Of a stretch of DNA of 64,000 bases, positions 40,459 to 49,031 are shown in pieces. The translations under genes and the position numbers were made by a program. Each line of letters opens with the position of its first letter. Position 1 is the first letter of the stretch. The stretch comes from Saprospiraceae bacterium (GTDB taxonomy: Bacteria; Bacteroidota; Bacteroidia; Chitinophagales; Saprospiraceae). The notes under the pieces were generated by a model, which did no database searches, was not told the origin of the DNA, and worked only from the letters and a program-made list of their open reading frames with translations. Location of the stretch: positions 42,174 to 106,173 of the forward strand of contig JAHDES010000013.1 of assembly GCA_020628645.1 (NCBI GenBank), written 5' to 3'.

Positions 40459-42012
40459 ATGAACAACGCGAATAAGAGTATTCTTTGTCTTTTCTTTTTA
40501 ATGCTTTGTTATATAAGTAGTACTGCACAATTGCAGGTAGTGGCAGATCGAGCTGACGCGACTTATGAAGCTGGTGAATTGATGCATTTCTTAGTGACAT
40601 CCCCTACTACAGGGCCACTGACATACACCATCCGTTACGATGAACGTAGTGCTATTTTAGTAGAAGGAACCATTGATGTGGTGGCGGGTCAAACGGCACG
40701 TATTCCTTTTCAAGAATTTGAGCCAGGTTTTGTGTTGTGTCGAGTAACGCAATTTGGGGCGTCTAATCTTGCGGCTGCTGCATTCTCTCCTTATGATATT
40801 GCACCTTATGAAGAAGAACCTGCGGATTTTGATGCTTTTTGGGCGAGTATGAAAGCTCAATTGGCTTCTATTCCGATGGATGTACAAATTTGGCAGCATT
40901 CTGCGACTAATTTGAGTACGACTTATCAGGTGAATATGGCAAATATTGAAGGGCGACGCGTGTATGGTTATTTATCCATTCCAAATGGGACAGGCCCTTT
41001 TCCTGCTACTTTAGTCATGCCTCCTTTTGGCAGTGGCCCTAATCATGTGAAGCCAGAAAATTATATTACAGAGCAGACAGGGATGATGGTTTTTTCTTTG
41101 AGTATTCATAATGCAGTACCAAGTACAGGCGATTTTAATGCTTATCAACCTAATAATTATGATCAAAAAGATGGAAATTATTATCGTTTTGGTTTGTTGG
41201 GAGCGGTGCGAGCGATAGATTATATTTTTTCAAGACCCGAGTTTGATGGTACAAATATGATGGTAATGGGTGTGAGTCAAGGTGGTGGATTGTCCATTAG
41301 TATTGCTGGATTAGATCAGCGTATTAAAATGATGATTAATAGCATTTCCGCTTTATGCCAACATTCTGGATTGCGTTATGGAAAAACGATGGGGCATCCA
41401 TATTTCATTTTTAAATCTCGCACAGAAGAAGGTTCTGCTGCGCACGAAGCCAATACAGTTGAAGCGACCAAATATTATGATGCGATGAATTTTGCGAAGC
41501 GATTCAAAGGACCATCCTTAACTTATATGAGTTATGAAGATGTAACTTGTCCTGCAGGAACGGTATTCGCTGCAAATAATCAACTTACCGAAAGTAAAGT
41601 CATTTTTCATCGTCGAGAAGAAGGACATGATAGTCCAGATTATTGGTTGGGACGTTTTGATTTTATTCGTACTCATTTTCCGATGACTCAGAATGCGCCT
41701 GTTGGAACAAATACGACCACAGGCTATCAAATTACAGCGAGTAATGATGCAACTACAGCTGTAAATACACCTATTTCTGTTACTGCTACCATGACGTTAA
41801 ATGGGATCAATCAAACTTATCCCGTTTATTGGGAAAAAGTAAGCGGCCCAGGAGGCGTACGATTTAACAATCCGGAACAAGCCAATACGATGGTTCAATT
41901 TGATACGCCAGGTGAATATCTACTTCGTATTACTGCTACAGATGATAATTTTCCAGCTTCCGATGCAAAATGGGTTACTTTAGTGGATTATGTGAAGGTG
42001 ATTGTGCAATAA
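40459..42012 (+). CDS. Secreted acetylxylan-esterase-like hydrolase with C-terminal Ig/PKD-like domain
   Basis: The 517-residue protein has a signal peptide (1-23, ending SSTAQ), an N-terminal beta-domain (about 25-110), an alpha/beta-hydrolase of the acetyl xylan esterase/cephalosporin C deacetylase family (about 115-410) and a C-terminal Ig or PKD-like domain (about 415-517). The AXE1 features are visible: DFDAFWASMK at 123-132, GRRVYGYLSIP at 165-175, the nucleophile Ser273 in GVSQGGG, Asp361 in YEDVTCPAGT and His390 in EEGHDSPDYW, a complete triad. Relatives remove acetyl groups from xylan or other acetylated sugars. The final domain may bind substrate or the cell surface. There is no clear T9SS sorting domain. 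No neighbouring glycosidase supports a xylan-degradation locus, so the substrate is uncertain. Confidence 0.85.
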   Translation: MNNANKSILCLFFLMLCYISSTAQLQVVADRADATYEAGELMHFLVTSPTTGPLTYTIRYDERSAILVEGTIDVVAGQTARIPFQEFEPGFVLCRVTQFGASNLAAAAFSPYDIAPYEEEPADFDAFWASMKAQLASIPMDVQIWQHSATNLSTTYQVNMANIEGRRVYGYLSIPNGTGPFPATLVMPPFGSGPNHVKPENYITEQTGMMVFSLSIHNAVPSTGDFNAYQPNNYDQKDGNYYRFGLLGAVRAIDYIFSRPEFDGTNMMVMGVSQGGGLSISIAGLDQRIKMMINSISALCQHSGLRYGKTMGHPYFIFKSRTEEGSAAHEANTVEATKYYDAMNFAKRFKGPSLTYMSYEDVTCPAGTVFAANNQLTESKVIFHRREEGHDSPDYWLGRFDFIRTHFPMTQNAPVGTNTTTGYQITASNDATTAVNTPISVTATMTLNGINQTYPVYWEKVSGPGGVRFNNPEQANTMVQFDTPGEYLLRITATDDNFPASDAKWVTLVDYVKVIVQ

Positions 42013-42049
42013 AAAAAAGAGCAAATTCATCCACAGATAAATTTGCTCT
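42011..42049 (-). terminator. Terminator of citrate synthase gene (perhaps bidirectional)
   Basis: Ten-base arms (42018-42027 and 42040-42049) around a 12-base loop. On the minus strand the stem is followed by a run of eight T. It lies between the ends of two convergent genes and may also stop the esterase transcript. Confidence 0.8.
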
Positions 42050-42080
42050 CCTATTTATATATAATAATAGCGTTTTTAGT

Positions 42081-43406
42081 CTAACTTTCTACCCCTGCTT
42101 CTTTTTCTAACCATTCTGTTACCCATTCAGAAGTAACTGATTTTGGTCGTTCGAGTGGCATACCTAAAGCACGCGACCAGCATAAAGCAGATAATACACC
42201 TAACGCACGAGACACACCGAATAGAACGGTATAGTAGCTGTATTCTTTCATCCCATAGTACACTAATAATGCACCAGAATGAGAATCTACATTAGGCCAA
42301 GGATTTTTAACCTTACCAAGTGATTGTAAAATTGGAGGAACAACATCAAATATTTTCCAAACTACATTGACAATATCTGAGTCCTTAATGTATTCTTCTG
42401 CAAATCGTTTTTGAGCTGTAAAACGTGGATCAGGCTGACGCAAAACGGCATGTCCATATCCAGGAATTACTCGCCCAGAAGCTAAAGTACTTTTAACATA
42501 ATCAGCGATCTGCTCTCTCGTTGGTTTCGTTGTACCGAGTGCATCCACCATTTTGAAAATCCACTTGATCACTTCTTGATTCGCCAAGCCATGTAATGGA
42601 CCAGCTAAAGCATTCATTCCACCTGCTAATGCATAATAGGCATCACTCAAGGTTGAACCTACTAAGTGCGTAGCATGAGCAGAAGCATTTCCTCCTTCAT
42701 GATCTGCATGAATAGTTAAATACAAACGCATCAAACTCTTGAAATCAGGACTATCCGTGGTACCTAGCATGTGCGCAAAATTCGCTGCCCAATCTAAAGA
42801 GAAATCAGGATTGATATGGTCACCATTGTGGTACGTACGACGATAAATATAAGCTGCTACTCGTGGTAAACGAGCGATTAAGTTCATCGTATCTTCATAA
42901 GTCGCATCCCAATATTCTGATTTACGCATGCCTTCTGCATAACGACCAGAAAAAACACTCCCTGTTTGCATAGAGACAATCGCCATACTCAACTGCGTCA
43001 TAGGATGTGTATCTTTTGGAAGCGCATCTAGTACTTTGAAAGTATGTTCAGGTACATTAGAACGATTTTTCCATTGATCGCATAACCAATTGACTTGTTC
43101 ATCGGTAGGAATTTCACCAACGAGCATTAGCCAGAATAAGCCTTCTGGTAAAGGTTCTTTATCACCAGCAGCTTTTGGTAGTAATTCTCTTAACTCAGGA
43201 ATGGAATAGCCGCGAAAACGAATTCCTTCAATAGGATCAAGTTGGGAAGTTTCCCAAACCATACTTTTTACGCCACGCATTCCGCCGAATACTTGCTTGA
43301 GCGTTACTTCATCTACTTTTTGACCGCCATGTTCTTTTAGCATGGCTTTTAATTTTTTAGCAAGAGCGGAAGATTTTTCTTGGAATTTCTGTTTTAACGG
43401 ATCCAT
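42081..43406 (-). CDS. gltA: Citrate synthase, mitochondrial (type I) form
   Basis: Citrate synthase condenses oxaloacetate and acetyl-CoA into citrate, the first step of the TCA cycle. This 441-residue sequence is unusually close to the mitochondrial form: it has VFGGMRGVKSMVWETSQLDPIEGIRFRGYSIPE near the N-terminus, GPLHGLANQEV with His272, GYGHAVLRQPDPRF with His319 and PNVDSHSGALL with Asp374. These match the catalytic His274, His320 and Asp375 of the pig heart enzyme almost number for number. Most bacterial GltA proteins are of the hexameric or shorter type, whereas a subset of Bacteroidota carry this eukaryote-like form. It would be a dimer not regulated by NADH in the manner of the E. 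coli enzyme (inference). The gene stands alone. Confidence 0.95.
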   Translation of the reverse strand: MDPLKQKFQEKSSALAKKLKAMLKEHGGQKVDEVTLKQVFGGMRGVKSMVWETSQLDPIEGIRFRGYSIPELRELLPKAAGDKEPLPEGLFWLMLVGEIPTDEQVNWLCDQWKNRSNVPEHTFKVLDALPKDTHPMTQLSMAIVSMQTGSVFSGRYAEGMRKSEYWDATYEDTMNLIARLPRVAAYIYRRTYHNGDHINPDFSLDWAANFAHMLGTTDSPDFKSLMRLYLTIHADHEGGNASAHATHLVGSTLSDAYYALAGGMNALAGPLHGLANQEVIKWIFKMVDALGTTKPTREQIADYVKSTLASGRVIPGYGHAVLRQPDPRFTAQKRFAEEYIKDSDIVNVVWKIFDVVPPILQSLGKVKNPWPNVDSHSGALLVYYGMKEYSYYTVLFGVSRALGVLSALCWSRALGMPLERPKSVTSEWVTEWLEKEAGVES

Positions 43407-43595
43407 TTATAGTTTTAAATTATTAGGAGGATTATAACGAATTTAATTAAAGTGTTATTCATAAAAAGTAACAATAAAATTAAAATAATGTTTCCTTATG
43501 TTTAAAATGAAGTTGCGAAAATAATAATTATATCTTTTATTCAGAATAAAAAAAGGTGTATAATAGTTGTGTTATTGTAAAATTTAGTGTTTGGA

Positions 43596-46500
43596 TTAAT
43601 TTGGAAGTCTATTTTCTCCCCATTCAAATACTTGCATTTTAGCATTATTGTTAGCTACTAAAATCAGTTTTTGCCCTTTTTGACTTACCAATTCTATATC
43701 TTTGACGTCGCCATATGTCATAAAGCCACTTTTTGTAGCAGATAATGGCGTGAAATTTCCTTTTCCATCTCCAATTAAACAAAGTCCTACACTAGCATCA
43801 TTTCGAGGTGTTTCTACTTCAGAAGCAAATAAATTACCCGCTAACAAAGCATCTAGATTGCCATCTTTATTAAAATCTTCCACAAGGATTCCATTGACAG
43901 AAGAGAGTTGTGCTTCTGGAGGTAGTGCAATGAGTTCAAAGGCACCATTTCCATTGTTTTTGAGTAAACTCGTCGCAAAGTTCGTAGCTGTTCGATGATA
44001 AGCAATATCCAAATCGTCTCCATAAACTTCTCTTAAATTTGCCTTTCCAAAAGATTCAAAGGAAGGGAATTTCTCTGCGATAAAAGGCATTTGTTGGCTA
44101 GAGCACTCACGCCCACGCAATGGATAACAAATCCCCTCATTAAAATAGCCTAATACAATATCTAGATTCCCTGTTTTATCAAAATCATGACAATAAATAT
44201 GAAAGGGTTCTTTTTCGCTGGCTTTGTATTTATAGTTCAGCCCTAAATTTCCTAAGATAAAATCCGTATCTCCATCCTTGTCAAAATCACCACTTCCTAT
44301 GCTACTCCACCAACCTTGCGCGGCTTGAATATTATCTGGAGTCTTATTTTCAAAAGCAGAACCAGTGTTTTGTAAAATATTAACAGACATCCATTCACCT
44401 GCTAGAACCAAATCTATTTTTTTATCTTGATTAATATCTTCTGCACTTGCTGCTGTGATGATTCCTAAATCTTTTAAGAAAGGAGCATAAGTAGCTGTTG
44501 CATCTTCAAATTTTCCATTTTTATTTAATAAAATATACGAAGATTCTGGGAAAGGATATTCTGCTGGCACCATTCGTCCTCCGACAAATAAATCAGCATA
44601 ACCATTGCCATCAAAATCTGCACTTACTGCGACTGATCCACTTGATTGTAAAACAGGTAGAACACCATTCGTTTTTGTGAAATTTCCTTTTCCATCATTT
44701 TGATATAAACGATCTCGATATTGAGGGGCATCTTTTGTGTATTCATTGCCACCACTCACGACAAATAAATCAAGATCACCATCTTTGTCGTAATCCAAAA
44801 AGACACTTTCCATATCTTCATGAAGCGCATCTTTTTGAAATGTACTTTCAGATTTAGCCGTGAAAGAACCATCTTTTTGTTGCACATACATAGCACCTGC
44901 TGAACCTTTTGCACCACCAATATAATAATCCTCTAATTGATCGCCATTCACATCAGCTTTTGATAGATAAGGGCCGTGCATGGAGTTTTTGTGTGGCAAT
45001 AATAATTCTTTTATAAAATCATCGTAAGGATTTTCTTGATGTTGATAAAGATTAGTCGATCTAGCAGAAATATCGTTAAATAAGGGATTGACTTCTGAAC
45101 TTGCCAAAGGCTGGTCACTGGCATCTCTTTTATCAATATTTAAACGCTGATTGGCAGGAATGTTAGTTAAGGTTTGTGTGAGACCACCAGCCCATTCAAC
45201 TTCTACTTTATCCACAGTAGTTGCATCACCTAATCCAAAATGAAGGATATTATCCATTGCAGATTGGTAGCCACGCACGGGACTCAATTCTTGAAATTGA
45301 ATACCATTTTTGGTGTGAATGGTCACTTTAGCATTTAAGCAAAGCGAAGGTAAGTAACGACCTGCTGCTAATAAATTGATTTGTAGATAATTGGTACCCG
45401 TTGAATTGTTTCGATAAATGAAGGCTTCATCATCCATATTATTGACAACCAAATCAAGATCTCCATCTAAATCTAAATCTACATAAACAGCTCCATTAGA
45501 AAATGATTCTTCATCTATGCCCCACTTTTTACCCATCTTATCAAAATGAAGTTGACCGTCATTGCGATAGATTTGATTCTTTAATTTATAAGCAGGAGGT
45601 TTATTCAACCATTTTTCTTTTATAGCATTAGGTACTTTACCAGAAGGATAATTTGCTTTCATTGCCTTAAATTCAAGACTAAAATCATTATCCATGGCAT
45701 TGCGTTTATAACCATTCGTTATGAATAAGTCTTTGTAGCCATCATTGTCATAATCTGCAAAAAGGGTCGCCCATGACCAATCTGATTTGTGTACACCAGC
45801 CATTTTTGCACACTCACTAAAGCGTCCGTTACCTTGATTGAGTTGTAGTGCATTAAACATGTATTGGGTGTGATAGCCAAATTTATCCGTTAAATCATTG
45901 AATAACTGAGGATTCATGGACGGCATCAAAGTCTTGGAACGTAGGTTATTCCCAGGAGCCATATCCACAACACTAATATCGACAAGACCATCATTATTAA
46001 AATCGGCAATATCAGCGCCCATACTATAGAAAGACGTATGTCCTGTAAAGTCAGCAATTTTATCGGTGAATGTGCCATCACCATTGTTGATATACATAAA
46101 ATCAGGTTGGGAGTAATCGTTGGCAACATAAATATCAGAAAAACCATCATCATTAATATCTGAAACGACTAAACCTAAACCGAAACCATAACGTAGTACG
46201 CCAGCTTCTTTAGTAACATCTGTAAATTTCTTGAAACCATCATTTCGATAAAGATGACCCGAGAATTTTTGGACAAAATTGTCATCTTTTATTTTTTCGT
46301 TGATTTCATAAATGTCAGTCCAATATTGCGTGGAGTGATTCATGACATATAAATCAAGATCACGATCATTGTCATAATCAAAAAAGACGGATTGCGTAGA
46401 ATGTCCTGTGTCATGGATACCATACGCTTCCGATTGTTCGGAAAAGGTAACGACTTCTTTTCCATTTACTGTTTTCACACCTTCATTGATGTATAAAACA

Positions 46501-46976
46501 TTTGCTCGATTAGCAGCTTTTCCATAACCACCAGATTTGCTGATATAAATATCAATTAAGCCATCATTATTGACATCACCTACAGTGATACCAGAAGACC
46601 AACTCTGTTTACTGCCATTACGCCAGCCTGTCATGCCACTTTCTTCGGTAATATCTTCAAATTTTAAATTGCCTCGATTGAGATAGATTCGATCAGAATC
46701 CATATTGGCCGTAAATGCTAAATCAGGTAATCCGTCATTATTAAAATCAGCTGAAGCAACACCAGAACCATTAAAAAAGTAGTTGTAGGCAAAAATGTTT
46801 TGATGGACATTCTGCTTATTTACATTATTGAAATCTATTCCTGTTTGATCAGAAGATAATAGTGTAAAAAGAGCTCCTTTCGTTGAAGATTTAGAAGAAG
46901 TTGAAGAATTATTACTATCTGTATTACATGCACAGATCAATAGTATCATCAAAAATGATAGGGTATATGTTCTCAT
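43596..46976 (-). CDS. FG-GAP/VCBS-repeat lipoprotein with ASPIC/UnbV domain
   Basis: The start chosen is the ATG at 46976 (1,126 residues), giving a lipoprotein signal MRTYTLSFLMILLICACNTD with the lipid-bearing cysteine in the LICAC segment; an upstream ATG at 47003 only adds nine residues. The sequence consists of two seven-bladed-propeller-like sets of FG-GAP/VCBS repeats with calcium loops such as DFNNDGLPDLAF, DVNNDGLIDIYIS and DYDKDGDLDLFV. Between them lies an ASPIC/UnbV domain (about 545-625; LNAKVTIHTKNGIQFQELSPVRGYQSAMDNILHFGLGDATTVDKVEVEWAGG). This family is abundant in Bacteroidota outer-membrane lipoproteins, often linked with SusC/SusD systems, but no such genes are near. The function is likely binding of a polymer or partner protein on the cell surface. 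Confidence 0.88.
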   Translation of the reverse strand: MRTYTLSFLMILLICACNTDSNNSSTSSKSSTKGALFTLLSSDQTGIDFNNVNKQNVHQNIFAYNYFFNGSGVASADFNNDGLPDLAFTANMDSDRIYLNRGNLKFEDITEESGMTGWRNGSKQSWSSGITVGDVNNDGLIDIYISKSGGYGKAANRANVLYINEGVKTVNGKEVVTFSEQSEAYGIHDTGHSTQSVFFDYDNDRDLDLYVMNHSTQYWTDIYEINEKIKDDNFVQKFSGHLYRNDGFKKFTDVTKEAGVLRYGFGLGLVVSDINDDGFSDIYVANDYSQPDFMYINNGDGTFTDKIADFTGHTSFYSMGADIADFNNDGLVDISVVDMAPGNNLRSKTLMPSMNPQLFNDLTDKFGYHTQYMFNALQLNQGNGRFSECAKMAGVHKSDWSWATLFADYDNDGYKDLFITNGYKRNAMDNDFSLEFKAMKANYPSGKVPNAIKEKWLNKPPAYKLKNQIYRNDGQLHFDKMGKKWGIDEESFSNGAVYVDLDLDGDLDLVVNNMDDEAFIYRNNSTGTNYLQINLLAAGRYLPSLCLNAKVTIHTKNGIQFQELSPVRGYQSAMDNILHFGLGDATTVDKVEVEWAGGLTQTLTNIPANQRLNIDKRDASDQPLASSEVNPLFNDISARSTNLYQHQENPYDDFIKELLLPHKNSMHGPYLSKADVNGDQLEDYYIGGAKGSAGAMYVQQKDGSFTAKSESTFQKDALHEDMESVFLDYDKDGDLDLFVVSGGNEYTKDAPQYRDRLYQNDGKGNFTKTNGVLPVLQSSGSVAVSADFDGNGYADLFVGGRMVPAEYPFPESSYILLNKNGKFEDATATYAPFLKDLGIITAASAEDINQDKKIDLVLAGEWMSVNILQNTGSAFENKTPDNIQAAQGWWSSIGSGDFDKDGDTDFILGNLGLNYKYKASEKEPFHIYCHDFDKTGNLDIVLGYFNEGICYPLRGRECSSQQMPFIAEKFPSFESFGKANLREVYGDDLDIAYHRTATNFATSLLKNNGNGAFELIALPPEAQLSSVNGILVEDFNKDGNLDALLAGNLFASEVETPRNDASVGLCLIGDGKGNFTPLSATKSGFMTYGDVKDIELVSQKGQKLILVANNNAKMQVFEWGENRLPN

Positions 46977-47527
46977 GGGTATTAAAATTGTTAAACGCGC
47001 CATAAAGATACGTAAAAATTAGTGGTTTTGAGAAAAGCAATGAAGCTTAAAAACTATACGCGTTTTTGTGAAAAATGATGAATCTTTAGCACAAATAATT
47101 TTATGGATTGTAAAAAAAAGTCAAATTGAAGTATAATTTTTGTCGTTTTTGCTATATTTTTTCTCTTTTACATGACTTTTCGTAATTTTACCATAGCTGT
47201 AAATGATTATATATAGCTGACTTAGGATCACTTGGTAAGGATGAAAGTAAATACAAAATTTATAAGCTAAAAGTCCTAGGAGTAAAAGATTTCTTAAAAC
47301 AAAAGGGAGCATTTCTTCTAGTCTTAGCGTTTATATTAACAGAAAAAAGAGAACAAAGAAAAATTATCTATTTTTTTTATTTATACAATAAATTTAAATT
47401 GATAGCGTTTTTGTGTTCTATCTACATTTTTTAGTGACTAAATATTCTCTTTTCGTCCTAAAAATAGTTTCAAGCCTTCACACTAAGCCGAGTGGCATTG
47501 CATTAAACACACATATCTAAAAGAAAA

Positions 47528-47689
47528 ATGACCTCAAACCATAATCGTATCATGCAGTGATTGCTTTATACTTTTATCGTTTTAATCTGGGGAAATTTGA
47601 CAGCATATCGAATCGCCTTATACGATATTAACGAATTACAATTTTCAATTTTGAAAACTGTAAGTCTATTTCAAATGATTTGGAAATAG
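47528..47689 (+). pseudogene. Possible broken fragment of an EamA/DMT-type transporter
   Basis: Reading from the ATG at 47528 gives ten codons, then TGA at 47558-47560, then LLYTFIVLIWGNLTAYRIAL and, in the same frame, YDINELQFSILKT before another stop at 47687. The pattern LIWG......R.AL......Q with a preceding tryptophan matches the first membrane helix of EamA-family metabolite exporters, and a TGG-to-TGA change would explain the stop. Nothing of the remaining helices is present. This is pattern recognition only and may be chance. Confidence 0.3.
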
Positions 47690-47697
47690 TCTTTTTT
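47666..47697 (+). terminator. Terminator-like hairpin upstream of the T9SS cassette
   Basis: CTATTTC (47666-47672) pairs with GAAATAG (47683-47689), with inner AAA/TTT around TGA and one bulged base; the stem is followed by TCTTTTTT. No intact gene precedes it on this strand, so it may end a small RNA or be left from the broken reading frame there. Confidence 0.35.
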
Positions 47698-47738
47698 ACT
47701 TGAAAAAACGAAAACCATACAACTGTATTAAAGAACCC

Positions 47739-47802
47739 AAGTTGCGTATCGCGAGAGAAAATAAGACGCTTTTTCTCTCCATAAAGCGATCATCCGCTAC
47801 TT
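47739..47802. repeat. Inverted-repeat element, copy B
   Basis: Left arm 47739-47761 and right arm 47769-47802 form an imperfect hairpin. The left arm matches 3237-3259 with one difference over 23 bases, and 47765-47780 is identical to 3338-3353. Copy B lacks the roughly 75 bases that separate the arms in copy A. It ends 117 bases before the start of the PorP-like gene. Confidence 0.65.
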
Positions 47803-47853
47803 GAATCAAAGCATACATTGCGAAATAGCATTGATAACAGACAACTATGTACA

Positions 47854-47873
47854 ATAGCATAAATGTATGCTAT
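47854..47873 (+). promoter_or_regulatory. Dyad upstream of the T9SS cassette
   Basis: ATAGCATA (47854-47861) and TATGCTAT (47866-47873) are perfect complements around AATG, 46 bases before the start of the PorP-like gene. It could be an operator for the three-gene cassette or a leader hairpin. Confidence 0.4.
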
Positions 47874-47919
47874 AAAAGAAAATTATTATCCCATTTCCTA
47901 ATCTTAAAACTCTAGTACT

Positions 47920-48981
47920 TTGAAAAGTTTTACCCCCTTCAAAACCCTACTTTTGTTAGGTGTTTTTTTATGTTGCTATCAAAGTTCAAAAGCACAAGAC
48001 ATTCATTGGACACAGTTCCACAATTCATCCGTTTACCTTAGTCCTGCGCTCACTGCCGTTTTCAATGGCGACACTCGTTTTGTAGGTCATTATCGGAGTC
48101 AATGGAATAAAGTGCCCGTTAATTATTTAACCTTCACTGGTGCATTCGATACCAAATTCTTCAATCCTAAGTTAAAAAACAGCCTCTTTGGTTTTGGGCT
48201 TATCTTCAATAGCGATACTGCTGGTGATGGTAAATTAGGGAGCAATCAAATTGCCATTAATGGTGCTTACACCCATCAATTAGCCACCAAACATTTTCTT
48301 ACCCTTGGTGTGCAAGGAGCATTTACCCAAAGAGGAATTGATTACAATGCATTCCGTTTTGGAAGTCAGTATGATGGTGATATTTGGAATGCTAATCTTG
48401 GAACCAATGAAAATTTCTTAGTCGATCGTTCTAGCTTTTTTGATTTTTCTGCAGGATTGAATTATCACTTTCAAAATCCAGGTAAACGATCCAAATTGGA
48501 TTTAGGTTTTGCCTTACATCGTATCAATGAACCAGAAAATACCTTCTTTACTGATGAATCTTCTATCATTTATCGTCGTCTGAATTTGTATGGCATGGGA
48601 ACGATTGGTATCAAAGAACGACTCGATCTTCTTTTGATGGGAATGGGGCAGTTTCAAAAGACTCATATGGAAGTTGTTCCTTCTATTGCCTTACGTATCC
48701 ACTTAGATATTACACCCACACAAGAAACAGCACTTCAGTTTGGAGTAGCTTATCGTTTCTCTAAACCACATCCTGATTATATTACTACTACTTTGGAAGA
48801 AGATGCGATTGCACCTGTTCTCGAATTTTTCCATAAGCGTTGGCATGTGGGCTTGAGTTATGATATTAATTTATCAGGCTTCCAGCCTCAGACCAGACGA
48901 TATGGTGGACCAGAAATGGTAGTAAGATACACCATTACAAAAGTGCGTATTGGCGAATTCAAGATTTGTCCGATTTACTAA
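47920..48981 (+). CDS. PorP/SprF-family type IX secretion outer-membrane protein
   Basis: The 353-residue product has a signal peptide (1-25, ending SSKAQ) and the PorP/SprF layout: DIHWTQFHNSSVYLSPALTAVFNGDTRFVGHYRSQWNKVPVNYLTFTGAFDTKF, then repeated beta-strands with LFGFGLIFNSDTAGDGKLG and an AYRFSKPHPDYI near the end. In Flavobacterium SprF is needed for secretion of SprB, and PorP/SprF-like proteins are the partners of cargo with type B sorting domains. Here the gene is followed by a TPR/OmpA protein and a type B cargo protein, so it is most likely the dedicated outer-membrane partner of that cargo. The start codon is TTG at 47920. No in-frame ATG exists before or within the signal peptide, so this unusual start is well supported. 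Confidence 0.9.
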   Translation: MKSFTPFKTLLLLGVFLCCYQSSKAQDIHWTQFHNSSVYLSPALTAVFNGDTRFVGHYRSQWNKVPVNYLTFTGAFDTKFFNPKLKNSLFGFGLIFNSDTAGDGKLGSNQIAINGAYTHQLATKHFLTLGVQGAFTQRGIDYNAFRFGSQYDGDIWNANLGTNENFLVDRSSFFDFSAGLNYHFQNPGKRSKLDLGFALHRINEPENTFFTDESSIIYRRLNLYGMGTIGIKERLDLLLMGMGQFQKTHMEVVPSIALRIHLDITPTQETALQFGVAYRFSKPHPDYITTTLEEDAIAPVLEFFHKRWHVGLSYDINLSGFQPQTRRYGGPEMVVRYTITKVRIGEFKICPIY

Positions 48982-49031
48982 TTCTTTTTTGTAACCCTCT
49001 CATTCAACCTTTTTAAGAATTAGAACAAACT

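Larger units (their letters stand above)
47004..47919. other. 916-bp intergenic region with remnant and hairpins
   Basis: This is the longest gene-free stretch. A 63-codon minus-strand ORF at 47121-47312 has no features of a gene. From 47528 there is a possible transporter remnant. It is followed by a terminator-like hairpin (47666-47697), inverted-repeat copy B (47739-47802) and a dyad (47854-47873) just before the PorP gene. The rest is A/T-rich with nothing recognisable. Confidence 0.6.

Noticed and set aside
47121..47312. 63-codon minus-strand ORF in the long intergenic region
   Set aside because: It has no recognisable domain or start context; an A/T-rich spacer of this size gives such frames by chance.
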